A stretch of DNA of 64,000 nt, taken from positions 310,001 through 374,000 of the forward strand of contig CANMKB010000001.1 in the NCBI GenBank assembly GCA_947498415.1. Direction: 5' to 3'. The notes beneath the pieces were generated by a model. That model saw only the letters and a list, made by a program, of their open reading frames with translations, searched no databases and was not told the origin of the DNA. This DNA is from an uncultured Paracoccaceae bacterium (GTDB taxonomy: Bacteria > Pseudomonadota > Alphaproteobacteria > Rhodobacterales > Rhodobacteraceae). The translations under genes and the position numbers were made by a program. Below, piece by piece: positions 54,476-62,208 of the stretch; positions within the stretch are counted from its first letter, which is position 1, and the number at the start of each line of letters is the position of its first letter.

Positions 54476-54876
54476 GACAAGCGCGAGGCCAGAAGGCGCT
54501 CCTCCCTAGGGAGTAATGCGCGAAGTGCCTTGAGACATTGATAGGGTTTTTCTTCTACAATCGCCGAAGTTGCGATCGCAATTTGGTTTCGACTGTCGGT
54601 GTCTGTTAAAACCTGGCTAAGCTCTTCGATACGCTTGAGCAATTGCCGATTGGCCTCGTCTGTTCCAATGTCTCCAGACAAAACAAGCTGTGTTAAATAG
54701 CAAGCGCGCCGAACCGGGGTATTGGCCTCTTCCGGATGGATCGCATCACGTAGACGCAAAATGTTTGCGTTGGGCGTCACAATGGACAGACGGCTGCGGC
54801 GATCGCCATTTTCGATGACAGCCCCGTTTATCAATACACGTTCTTTGGGGCTGAGTTTCAGAACTAAACCTGTCAT
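54472..54876 (-). CDS. flbT: Flagellin expression regulator FlbT
   Basis: A 134-residue FlbT. It begins LVLKLSPKERVLINGAVIENGD and contains a helix LTQLVLSGDIGTDEANRQLLKRI. In Caulobacter FlbT binds the 5' untranslated region of flagellin mRNA and lowers its stability or translation until the hook is complete. Here it lies in the flagellin-flaF-flbT run, with 4-nt overlaps on both sides. Confidence 0.93.
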   Translation of the reverse strand: MTGLVLKLSPKERVLINGAVIENGDRRSRLSIVTPNANILRLRDAIHPEEANTPVRRACYLTQLVLSGDIGTDEANRQLLKRIEELSQVLTDTDSRNQIAIATSAIVEEKPYQCLKALRALLPREERLLASRLS

Positions 54877-55247
54877 GAACTGGTGCTCCTTCCGCTTAAT
54901 CCCTTTAGAACTGCTACGTTAATCTCAAGCAGAGGCTTCACATTGGCATCGCCATTTAAAACTTTTGACGTGTGATGTTGTGTAAATTCAGCAAGGTAAA
55001 AAATTCGAGATCTTAGATCGGCTGGTAGTTTGTTGTCGGCGCTTGCAACATCACCAGCCCAAGCAATCCAGATTTGCGAGTTGTGGTGCAACGCCTCAGC
55101 GAGCTTTGCAAATACCGGTTGTGTCGCGGTTGCTTCTTGTCGGATTTTTTGCGTTGCCTGAGCCAAGGCTGCAAATTCAGTGTGCCGCGCTGGCCTCAGT
55201 TCAAAGGGGCTTGCATAGGCGCGTTTAGCATTTGAATGTGCTGTCAC
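54873..55247 (-). CDS. flaF: Flagellin synthesis regulator FlaF
   Basis: A 124-residue FlaF. The core includes FAALAQATQKIRQEATATQPVF, LHHNSQIWIAWAGDVAS and LPADLRSRIFYLAEFTQHH, all typical. FlaF promotes flagellin synthesis or secretion in Caulobacter and works against FlbT. It follows the flagellin gene after a hairpin, and its stop overlaps the flbT start by 4 nt. Confidence 0.92.
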   Translation of the reverse strand: MTAHSNAKRAYASPFELRPARHTEFAALAQATQKIRQEATATQPVFAKLAEALHHNSQIWIAWAGDVASADNKLPADLRSRIFYLAEFTQHHTSKVLNGDANVKPLLEINVAVLKGLSGRSTSS

Positions 55248-55280
55248 GGCGTGTCCTTTTCTTAGCTAGTGGTTCGCAAA

Positions 55281-55305
55281 GGAAGGGCGATTTGAACGCC
55301 CTTCC
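55281..55305 (-). terminator. Perfect hairpin after the flagellin gene
   Basis: GGAAGGGCG and CGCCCTTCC form a 9-bp stem around a 7-nt loop, followed on the minus strand by TTTGCG. It lies 12 nt after the flagellin stop and before flaF. It may stop part of the transcription or protect the 3' end of the abundant flagellin mRNA. Confidence 0.7.
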
Positions 55306-55316
55306 AGATCACGTTT

Positions 55317-56531
55317 TTAGCCTCGGAAAAGTGCCAAAATTGATTGCGGTGCTGAGTTCGCAATTGAAAGCGACTGAGTGGCCAACTGTTGTTGCGTTTG
55401 CAGCGCCTGAAGCCGTGCAGAAGCCTCTTCCATATTCGCATCAATTAATGAACCGATACCTGACTTCAATGAATCCGTTAGTTTTGAAACGAAATTCGAT
55501 TGCGTCTCGATACGCTCTTCAACAGAACCAAAGGCCGCAGCGGCATTGATAGCAGTATCAATCAAAGTTTCGATTGTACCGAGCGCGTCAGCTGCATCAG
55601 ATGCGTCGGCGACGGAAATTGTGGAAAGTCCGCCCATACCACCACTTCCGGCGTTCGCAAATTGGCCTGTCACGGTCAGATCAACCGCGCCGCTATTGGT
55701 AAAGTTTAGCTGGCCAGAACCGACGAATTCGACATCTAAATCAGCGACGCCTAAGGCATCAATTGAGTTCTTTAGGCCAACTGCAACGATATCGGATGTA
55801 TTCTGCGTTGTAGAAACATCATTTGCAGAAACCGTGTAGTAAGCGACTTGATCGCCAATCGCGATACTCACACGATCGCCCGCAGCAAATGCCGTTCCAG
55901 CGGAATCGTCGATAACGATATTGCTAGTGCCGCCACCGTTATCAAGCGACAAAGCAACCGTATCGCCATCACCGGAAGGCGTACCGCCAGAAGATCCAAA
56001 AATGTCGTTGGCTGTATACCCGGAGTTCGCAAGGTTTTGCTGGTTTACGTTAATGCGTGACGCGGTTACGTCTCCATTGCTGTCACGGTCGAGAGATGCC
56101 AAGAACGATGTGGCAGTGGTGGTTCCATTTACCAAATTCAAACCGTTGAATTGCGCCGCATCTACCACGAAGCCAATCTGTTCAACCAATTCATCAACTT
56201 TGTTTTGCAGCTTTGTACGATCAACATTGTCGCCTTGTGCGTCTGCGATCGTGTCTTTCATTTGGATGAGCAGGTCAGTCACTGTTTCAGCCGCATTCCG
56301 CGCAACAGAGACTGTAGATTTGCCCAATGCAAGGCTTTCGGAAATGGATTTAAAGCCTGAAACATCGCTTTCCATCACCTTGGAGATCGCCCACATGGCA
56401 GAATTATCTGCCGCACTTGCAACCCGCTTACCAGTGGAAATTTCGGATTGAACACCAGATAGGTTAGAGTTGATGCTCTTCAAAGTCTGCAGCGCAACCA
56501 TTGCGCTGTTATTTGTCAGAATACTGGACAT
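55317..56531 (-). CDS. Flagellin
   Basis: A 404-residue flagellin. The conserved N-terminal helix LTNNSAMVALQTLKSINSNL with EISTGKRVASAADNSAMWAI and the C-terminal QTQQQLATQSLSIANSAPQ with SILALFRG are intact. A variable middle (about 150-310) is rich in Thr, Ser, Gly and Asp. TTAGGGAACAACC gives the ribosome binding site. A long leader (150 nt to a CtrA-type site) with hairpins precedes it. It is the only flagellin in the window. Confidence 0.97.
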   Translation of the reverse strand: MSSILTNNSAMVALQTLKSINSNLSGVQSEISTGKRVASAADNSAMWAISKVMESDVSGFKSISESLALGKSTVSVARNAAETVTDLLIQMKDTIADAQGDNVDRTKLQNKVDELVEQIGFVVDAAQFNGLNLVNGTTTATSFLASLDRDSNGDVTASRINVNQQNLANSGYTANDIFGSSGGTPSGDGDTVALSLDNGGGTSNIVIDDSAGTAFAAGDRVSIAIGDQVAYYTVSANDVSTTQNTSDIVAVGLKNSIDALGVADLDVEFVGSGQLNFTNSGAVDLTVTGQFANAGSGGMGGLSTISVADASDAADALGTIETLIDTAINAAAAFGSVEERIETQSNFVSKLTDSLKSGIGSLIDANMEEASARLQALQTQQQLATQSLSIANSAPQSILALFRG

Positions 56532-56681
56532 GGTTGTTCCCTAAAAAGAAGTCAGCGCTTTGCGCTGTGTTGCACAATTCGCCCAAGGGCGATCAAAGGC
56601 ATCGTTCTGACGTTACAAGGAGCGTTCACGCGCCTTGTGCCACCTGTTGCCAGGTGCAGGAACAACATGACTTTTAAGGTC
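56532..56681 (-). promoter_or_regulatory. Long flagellin leader with hairpin
   Basis: The stretch between the CtrA-type site and the flagellin start is about 150 nt, three times longer than for other operons here. It contains CACCTG-TTGC-CAGGTG (56641-56656) and GC-rich repeats near the start. A leader of this kind is the expected binding place for FlbT, encoded downstream. Confidence 0.45.
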
Positions 56682-56696
56682 CTAATGGTTTGCTAA
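56682..56696 (-). promoter_or_regulatory. CtrA-type half-site pair before flagellin
   Basis: On the minus strand TTAG-N7-TTAG, each half with one mismatch to TTAA. It lies 150 nt before the flagellin start codon. Confidence 0.4.
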
Positions 56697-56735
56697 TCCC
56701 TCTCTTTCTTGTTCGATGCATTTAGTTCAAAATGC

Positions 56736-57092
56736 TCACGCTCGTTTCTCAAAATCGACGGAGGAGCGTGTTGTGTGTTTCTGGCGTTGACCGTGTTGGT
56801 CATAGATGTCCAAACTATCACGCACCTCCCCAAGCGCCTTCAGTCGCTCTGTAGTTGCCTGGATTCCACGCATGGCGCTTTCGAACAACGTTTGATTGAG
56901 TTTGAAACGCATTTGAAGTTGATCAAGATTAGGAAGACGAGACCGTTCCACTTCACTCAATTGATTGAGCAAAGCCTCTTTTCTTTGAAGCAGGTCAGGG
57001 AAGGAGGCGACATCTCCGGTCAGAAGACACGTGCGTTCTTGCTCCAATAGTTGGTCTAATTTTGTAATGATGTGTTGTACGTCACTTGGCAT
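56736..57092 (-). CDS. FlgN-like chaperone
   Basis: A 118-residue, mostly helical protein with DQLLEQERTCLLTGDVASFPDL and LQRKEALLNQLSEV, the layout of FlgN chaperones of FlgK and FlgL. The C-terminus carries SLDIYDQHGQRQ. ATG 57092 follows GATGGTGAA; an ATG three codons earlier is possible. It overlaps the flgJ-like gene by 11 nt. Sequence identity in this family is low, so the call rests on pattern and place. Confidence 0.72.
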   Translation of the reverse strand: MPSDVQHIITKLDQLLEQERTCLLTGDVASFPDLLQRKEALLNQLSEVERSRLPNLDQLQMRFKLNQTLFESAMRGIQATTERLKALGEVRDSLDIYDQHGQRQKHTTRSSVDFEKRA

Positions 57093-57354
57093 TTTCACCA
57101 TCTTTCAATGTTTCAAAAAACATTTCAGCCAGGCCAATACCTCCTGATTTCGCAATGTGAAGCGCCTGGGCCTCGACCAAAAATGAACTGAATTGATCTT
57201 CTCCTGCGCCACCAGAAAACCCGCTAGAATCCGGGCCCAGACCCGCCTCTTTTAGCAACGTTGACAAAAACTGTGCTTCAAGCTTTACGGCGGCGTCTTC
57301 CAAACGGGTGATCGGCAAAGGTGAAGTCGCCGCTGCGGAAATTGAGCTGACCAT
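57082..57354 (-). CDS. FlgJ-like rod-binding protein, single domain
   Basis: A 90-residue protein matching only the N-terminal rod-binding domain of FlgJ: LEDAAVKLEAQFLSTLLKEAGL and FSSFLVEAQALHIAKSGGIGLAEM. The muramidase domain present in enterobacterial FlgJ is absent; the transglycosylase at 42741 probably does that job. It begins the minus-strand run that includes flgN-like, flagellin, flaF, flbT and DUF1217, and is divergent from fliK. Confidence 0.87.
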   Translation of the reverse strand: MVSSISAAATSPLPITRLEDAAVKLEAQFLSTLLKEAGLGPDSSGFSGGAGEDQFSSFLVEAQALHIAKSGGIGLAEMFFETLKDGENAK

Positions 57355-57402
57355 TCTGGTACCTCCAAATTTAATTGTCTTTTTGGGATAACCCGCAAAT
57401 TC

Positions 57403-57417
57403 TTAAATAACTGGTAA
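57403..57417. promoter_or_regulatory. CtrA-type half-site pair between flgJ-like gene and fliK
   Basis: TTAC-N7-TTAA on the minus strand, one mismatch. It sits almost exactly midway: 48 nt from the flgJ-like start and 47 nt from the fliK start, so it may serve both. Confidence 0.4.
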
Positions 57418-57464
57418 GTTCAATTGTGTGACTTTGGCAGCGGTGGAAGAAATCCGAGGTCGCT

Positions 57465-59204
57465 ATGCACACTCAAACCATATTGTCGATACAAGGCGTA
57501 CCACCGTCAGAGCAGCCACTCGCGCAGGAAGAGATCCAAAAGGCTCTTTTCGTGGGAGCTGAAACCGATGAGCATCCTTTCTCGTCCGAACTAAGAAACT
57601 TAGTCGGTCGAGATTCAAAACTTTCGAATTTGGATGTGTCGCACGAAGTGAAGCCAAATATACCGTCCGATGCAGACTCAATAGACGGATTTAAAAGTGA
57701 TGTAGACGCGAAATTGAGTCACCCAGAATCAAGTGAGCCGGACCCTTTGGCCGAGCTCCCGCCGCGTGATAATCAAATCAGCACAAATGAAACTGCAAAA
57801 TCCCAGCCTAAGCAAACCGAACTCCTGTTGAAACAGGCTATTGATACTGGGCTTGAAACGACAGCTGTTGGGTATGATGGTCGCGAAAATGCAGCTGAAC
57901 CCGTGATTACAGCCCCGACAACACCGGTTCTTGCCACTTCTAAATCACAGGTCTCATTGCAATCAGAATTCGGCACAAGGGCTCAAAGGGATAACCAGCT
58001 TTTGACTGCTTCCAAAGGCCGCTTACACGAACAAAACAACCCAAATGATGTTCAAGTTAGCATCTCATCCCAGACCAGCATTTCGGCAAAGACGTCATCA
58101 GAGGTGGCGCCCCAAATCACTGCTGCGCAACAAAGCCAGATTGCAAAGGTTCAGACCACTCGTGCAGCGATAGAAGCACCAGGAGACCTGCCGTCGGGTG
58201 AAGTTAGGGAGCAGCCCTCTCACTTCAACCAGAATCACGATCCAAAAACTGCATCGCCTCATGTTGACGCCCTGCAGAAAAATTTAGTGCCGCCTAAGGT
58301 TCAATTCTCGACAGAGAACACGCCCGGAATGGAAGGCAGATCGGTCAAACCCACCGAAGTCTTTTTTGATCGCCACGCCGCAGCCAGTGGGGATCAAAAA
58401 GCGAATAGTCCGACAGAAATCGCCGGTTCTAACCTGAAGGCGACCCGCAGCATGCTATCGGCGCCTCAATTCGAGGCCCATCAAACTCTGGCAAGGCAAC
58501 CCGTTATTGCGCAGGCCCTACTTGCCGATCCGATAGTTCCCGAGTTTCCAAGAGCTCAGATTGCTGTATCTGCCGCATCGCAATCTATTGGCAACTCAGC
58601 ACCGGAAAGCCCAGACAGCGCTAATGGCCATTTGCAAACCGTTTGGGGAAGACCTGCAAGGCAACCAGTTGTTACGCAGGCCGTGATTGCTGATCCGATA
58701 GTTCCCGAATTTCCAAGAGATCAGATTGCTGCATCTGCCGGATCGCACCCTATTAGAAATTCTGCGCCTCAAGGCCCAGTTAGCTCTACCAGTCAATTGC
58801 AAACCGCCTGGGGAACACCAGCAAGGCAAATCGCTGACTTTGCAGTCTTAAGCTCCAACCAACAAACGGAACTTTTCCTTTCGCCAAATGAATTGGGAAA
58901 AGTCCGCATATCTTTGCAAACGGTAGAGCAGTCTGTGGTGGTTCAAATCTCCGCAGAAAAACAAGAAACGGCGGATCTTTTGCGTCGAAACATTGCCGAT
59001 CTAGCGCAAGAATTTGCAGAACTTGGATACGAAAACATCGATTTCTCTTTTTCCAAGAGAGGAGAAAGCCAAACGAACATCAATAAAGGAGACGACGATG
59101 AAACCGTACTCGCGGCTGACTCCACAAAATTAACTCCGAGTGAACAAATACGATCCCAAAACATCGCAATCTTAAGCGCTGAATCACTCGACATTCGTTT
59201 GTAG
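57465..59204 (+). CDS. fliK: Hook-length control protein FliK
   Basis: A 579-residue FliK. The long N-terminal ruler part is rich in Gln, Ser, Pro and Ala, as expected for a secreted molecular ruler. The C-terminal Flg_hook domain (about 460-545) has TELFLSPNELGKVRISLQTV, then VVVQISAEKQETADLLRRNI and FAELGYENIDFSFS. Residues 343-397 and 398-452 are an imperfect tandem repeat of exactly 55 residues. ATG 57465 has CGAGGTCGC before it. flgD follows after 9 nt. Confidence 0.92.
   Translation: MHTQTILSIQGVPPSEQPLAQEEIQKALFVGAETDEHPFSSELRNLVGRDSKLSNLDVSHEVKPNIPSDADSIDGFKSDVDAKLSHPESSEPDPLAELPPRDNQISTNETAKSQPKQTELLLKQAIDTGLETTAVGYDGRENAAEPVITAPTTPVLATSKSQVSLQSEFGTRAQRDNQLLTASKGRLHEQNNPNDVQVSISSQTSISAKTSSEVAPQITAAQQSQIAKVQTTRAAIEAPGDLPSGEVREQPSHFNQNHDPKTASPHVDALQKNLVPPKVQFSTENTPGMEGRSVKPTEVFFDRHAAASGDQKANSPTEIAGSNLKATRSMLSAPQFEAHQTLARQPVIAQALLADPIVPEFPRAQIAVSAASQSIGNSAPESPDSANGHLQTVWGRPARQPVVTQAVIADPIVPEFPRDQIAASAGSHPIRNSAPQGPVSSTSQLQTAWGTPARQIADFAVLSSNQQTELFLSPNELGKVRISLQTVEQSVVVQISAEKQETADLLRRNIADLAQEFAELGYENIDFSFSKRGESQTNINKGDDDETVLAADSTKLTPSEQIRSQNIAILSAESLDIRL
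58491..58820 (+). repeat. Two-copy 165-bp in-frame tandem repeat inside fliK
   Basis: Two copies start with GCAAGGCAAC at 58491 and 58656, and the same word begins again at 58821 as GCAAGGCAAA. The period is exactly 165 bp (55 codons). Shared blocks include CCGATAGTTCCCGA and the encoded ADPIVPEFPR. The copies differ at many positions, so the duplication is not recent. Confidence 0.9.
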
Positions 59205-59213
59205 GAACACATC

Positions 59214-59864
59214 ATGGAAATCGCTTCTTCCCACGGGCTCTCAAATTCGAGCGCTGCTCAGACGCAACCAGCTTTGAGCTCTGATTTTGAAACCTTTCTC
59301 AAAATGCTGACAGCTCAAATGCGAAATCAAGACCCGCTTAATCCCATTGAATCAAGCGATTATGCAACACAGCTGGCGACTTTTTCTTCGGTAGAACAAC
59401 AAGTTCTCACAAATGATCTGTTGAAGGCTGTACAGACGCAGATCGGTGCGATGGGGATGTCCCAACTCGCAGGTTGGGTGGGAATGGAGGCAAAGGTGTT
59501 GGCCCCTGCGGAGTATTCGGGTCAGCCGATAGAATTGGTGCCCTACCCGCACACATCTGCTGATCAGGCAGAGCTTGTGATCAAAGATGCATCTGGCGCC
59601 GAAATCCGCAGGATGACGATTCCGACAAAAAGTGAACCAATGTCGTGGGACGGAACCAATGAATTTGGCAACTCGGTTCCACATGGTCAGTATGAGTTTA
59701 CCGTTGAAAGTTTCTCGGACGGCTCACTAATAGAATCTCTTGGAGCTGAGGTATACGCTCGGATCAACGAAGCCCGCACAACAAGTGATGGGGTTTATTT
59801 GGTGCTAAGCGGAGGTGCTGTTGTTCATTCTCAAAATGTCACCGGGCTTCGGCAAGCAGCATAG
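59214..59864 (+). CDS. flgD: Hook-capping protein FlgD
   Basis: A 216-residue FlgD that caps the growing hook. The N-terminal region SSDFETFLKMLTAQMRNQDP with LNPIESSDYATQLATFSSVEQ is diagnostic. The FlgD tudor/Ig parts follow (GWVGMEAKVLAP; MSWDGTNEFGNSVPHGQY). It follows fliK after 9 nt with a short ribosome binding site and ends the flagellar cluster. Confidence 0.95.
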   Translation: MEIASSHGLSNSSAAQTQPALSSDFETFLKMLTAQMRNQDPLNPIESSDYATQLATFSSVEQQVLTNDLLKAVQTQIGAMGMSQLAGWVGMEAKVLAPAEYSGQPIELVPYPHTSADQAELVIKDASGAEIRRMTIPTKSEPMSWDGTNEFGNSVPHGQYEFTVESFSDGSLIESLGAEVYARINEARTTSDGVYLVLSGGAVVHSQNVTGLRQAA

Positions 59865-59897
59865 TTTGCTTGCCCTAACCATTTTTTCAGACTAGCG

Positions 59898-59922
59898 TCC
59901 GACGCCACTCAATAGCGTCGGA
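59898..59922 (+). promoter_or_regulatory. Hairpin covering the ribosome binding site of the phosphotransferase gene
   Basis: TCCGACGC and GCGTCGGA form a perfect 8-bp stem with a 9-nt loop. The second arm includes the CGGAG that serves as ribosome binding site for GTG 59930. T residues lie before, not after, so it is not a normal terminator for flgD. Confidence 0.5.
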
Positions 59923-59929
59923 GTAGCCT

Positions 59930-60814
59930 GTGATCCAAAGGCTCCCAGTACCCCCTGTATCTGTCAGAAAGGAAGTGCATCGCATTTTTCCTTGGGCAGA
60001 GCGCGGCTATTGGACATCCCTGTTTGGTGGTCGAACAAACAGTATCTGGCAAGTCACAGCACCAACGCTGAACAGTACAGCGATTCTAAAGCTCTATCGA
60101 TCGAACGCTGGGCACCTGAAGGATGTAAATCCACTCTTTCCAAATGATCCAGATTCCGAAGCAAAGTTACTGAGGCACCTTCACGCTGAAAGCTTTGCCC
60201 CAAATCTAATTGCAAAGTTTGGTACAGATCATGGCGAATGCATTTTATACGAAGCCATCCCAGGCGTACGTTGGCAAGCGGGTGTGGCAGACGTCGCAAA
60301 TTTAATCACGAAACTACACCAGATCCCTGCTCCCACTGGTATCAGGCGGATCGCCAACGGATCGGCCGAGTTGGCGCTGCAATCCAAAGAAATCGCTCGT
60401 CGCTGCCGCGACCGTTCCGCTTTGGGGGAAATGCCCGAAGACAACGATATCCCGCCATCCCAAAACCTCTCATTGGTGCATGGTGATATCGTTCCAGGAA
60501 ATCTCATCCAAAATGAGGCAGGCTTACACTTGATCGATTGGCAGTGCCCAGCAATTGGCGACCCCTGCGAGGATATCGCAATTTTTGTTTCGCCAGCGAT
60601 GCAGCTTTTGTATCGCGGAACGATCCTATCTGTCCAAGAACGAAGGGACTTCAACCAGAATTTGCCCACAAAACTCGTCGCGCGATATCAGGCACTGGCA
60701 CCCTTGTATCACTTCCGCATGGCCGCATATTGCCTGTGGCAATCTGAAAACGGACGGCCAGATTATCTAGAGGGGTACCAAGCGGAAATGGCGGCCTTAC
60801 ACAGCTTATCTTAG
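59930..60814 (+). CDS. APH/choline-kinase-like phosphotransferase
   Basis: A 294-residue kinase-like fold protein. The ATP-binding N-lobe has FGGRTNSIWQV and AILKLYR; the catalytic loop LVHGDIVPGNLIQN and the metal-binding HLIDWQCPAIGDPCEDIA are intact. Relatives phosphorylate small molecules such as choline, thiamine, aminosugars or antibiotics; the substrate is not shown. The start is GTG 59930, within reach of a CGGAG buried in a hairpin. It follows flgD by 65 nt and overlaps the end of the convergent transglycosylase gene by 9 nt. It is not a known flagellar component. Confidence 0.82.
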   Translation: MIQRLPVPPVSVRKEVHRIFPWAERGYWTSLFGGRTNSIWQVTAPTLNSTAILKLYRSNAGHLKDVNPLFPNDPDSEAKLLRHLHAESFAPNLIAKFGTDHGECILYEAIPGVRWQAGVADVANLITKLHQIPAPTGIRRIANGSAELALQSKEIARRCRDRSALGEMPEDNDIPPSQNLSLVHGDIVPGNLIQNEAGLHLIDWQCPAIGDPCEDIAIFVSPAMQLLYRGTILSVQERRDFNQNLPTKLVARYQALAPLYHFRMAAYCLWQSENGRPDYLEGYQAEMAALHSLS

Positions 60815-62137
60815 CTTTTTAAGCACCACCAAAGAGGCATATCCATCGGGCTCCATGCCAATTGATCTTTGGTAGCGGCGCACGGCTTCGATGGTAAGTG
60901 GCCCAATTTTTCCATCAACCTTAACGGTGTCAAAACCCGCTGCGGTCAGGCGGCGCTGTAGCTCTTTCCGCTCTGAAAAAGTAAGTCCGCGATCCTCACG
61001 AGGCCAGCGTGCTTTAATCGGCCCGGCCCCCTTAATGCGGTCGCTCAGGTGCCCAACACCAATCACATAGGCGTCTGCCGCGTTGTATCTCTCGATGGCA
61101 TTAAAGTTCTTGAAAATCAAAAAGGCTGCCCCTCTGTGCCCAGCCGGCAAAAGCAAAGAGGCTGGGCCATAGTTTCGCAGAGGTGCGCCATTTACGCCTC
61201 GTACACCTAAAGAAGCCCACTCTTTGGGAGTTTTTTTGATTTTACGGCTCGCGAGCCCGTAGTTGAAGCCGCGTGGGAGCGTAACTTCGACGCCCCATGG
61301 CACGCCTGATTTCCACCCGCTCCGCTTAAGATAGGCCGCCGTGGAGGCCAGTGCATCTGCAGGGTTATCTGACCAGATGTCTCGTTTGCCGTCCCCTGTG
61401 AAATCAACCGCGAATGACAGGTACGACGTTGGAATAAACTGCGTGTGGCCCATGGCGCCTGCCCAACTGCCAGTCATATTTCTTGGCGTCGTGTCACCAT
61501 TTTGGAGGATTTTCAGTGCCGCGATCAATTGCTGTTCAAAAAACCGGCCACGTCGGCCGTCGTAGGCAAGTGTAGCAAGCGCTTCGATGACGGGCTCAGA
61601 CCCGCGAAACGTACCATAAGCGCTTTCCAGCCCCCAAACCGCAACAACGACTTCTTTGTCCACGCCATATTTACGTTCGATCTGTTCTAGAAGTTTGCGG
61701 TGTTTTCTAAGGGCCGCCTTGCCGTTTTTCACCCGTGTGTCCGAGGCTGCGGAATCGAGATACTCCCACAAGGTTTTGGTGAATTCCGACTGATTGCGAT
61801 CACGCTTAATGATGTCCGGATTGTACCGCACCCCGCGAAATGCACGATCCAGCGTACCGCGGGAAATGCCTTGTTTCGCAGCGCGGGTTTTGAAACCACG
61901 AATCCAAGCTTGAAACTTCGAATTATCTGCGCTGACAGGTATCGCCTTAGGCGTTTCAGGGCGTAGGACAGGCCGAACGGATTGAACAACAATCGCAGCG
62001 CGATGCACCGTATTGGTGGGTTCAACTTGAGGCTCCGGTCGCAATATGGGGCGCAGCGATTGTGCTGGCGCATTCGCCCAGCTCGCAGTTGTCATTACCC
62101 CCATAAAAACAATGGTTTTAAACATCTTACTCAGCAT
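60806..62137 (-). CDS. MltB-family lytic murein transglycosylase with peptidoglycan-binding domain
   Basis: A 443-residue exported protein. The signal peptide and a Pro/Arg-rich spacer with RPILRPEP-type repeats (about 25-70) lead to the transglycosylase core: FQAWIRGFKTRAAKQGIS, the catalytic glutamate in VWGLESAYGTFRG, MGHTQFIPTSYLSFAVDFTG, and YNAADAYVIGVGHLSDR. The last 60 residues form a peptidoglycan-binding domain (LTAAGFDTVKVDGKIGPLTIEAVRRYQ). ATG 62137 follows GAGGCGCG; the frame is open 18 codons further. No lipobox is seen, so it is soluble periplasmic. Confidence 0.9.
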   Translation of the reverse strand: MLSKMFKTIVFMGVMTTASWANAPAQSLRPILRPEPQVEPTNTVHRAAIVVQSVRPVLRPETPKAIPVSADNSKFQAWIRGFKTRAAKQGISRGTLDRAFRGVRYNPDIIKRDRNQSEFTKTLWEYLDSAASDTRVKNGKAALRKHRKLLEQIERKYGVDKEVVVAVWGLESAYGTFRGSEPVIEALATLAYDGRRGRFFEQQLIAALKILQNGDTTPRNMTGSWAGAMGHTQFIPTSYLSFAVDFTGDGKRDIWSDNPADALASTAAYLKRSGWKSGVPWGVEVTLPRGFNYGLASRKIKKTPKEWASLGVRGVNGAPLRNYGPASLLLPAGHRGAAFLIFKNFNAIERYNAADAYVIGVGHLSDRIKGAGPIKARWPREDRGLTFSERKELQRRLTAAGFDTVKVDGKIGPLTIEAVRRYQRSIGMEPDGYASLVVLKKLR

Positions 62138-62208
62138 TACGCGCCTCAATACTCGTGCCCTTACACTCAAGCTAACCGCGATTGATGACAACGCAAAGCA
62201 AACAAAAG

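Noticed and set aside
55921..56451. Plus-strand frame of 176 codons opposite flagellin
   Set aside because: Antisense to an unmistakable flagellin; no start signal, no domain.
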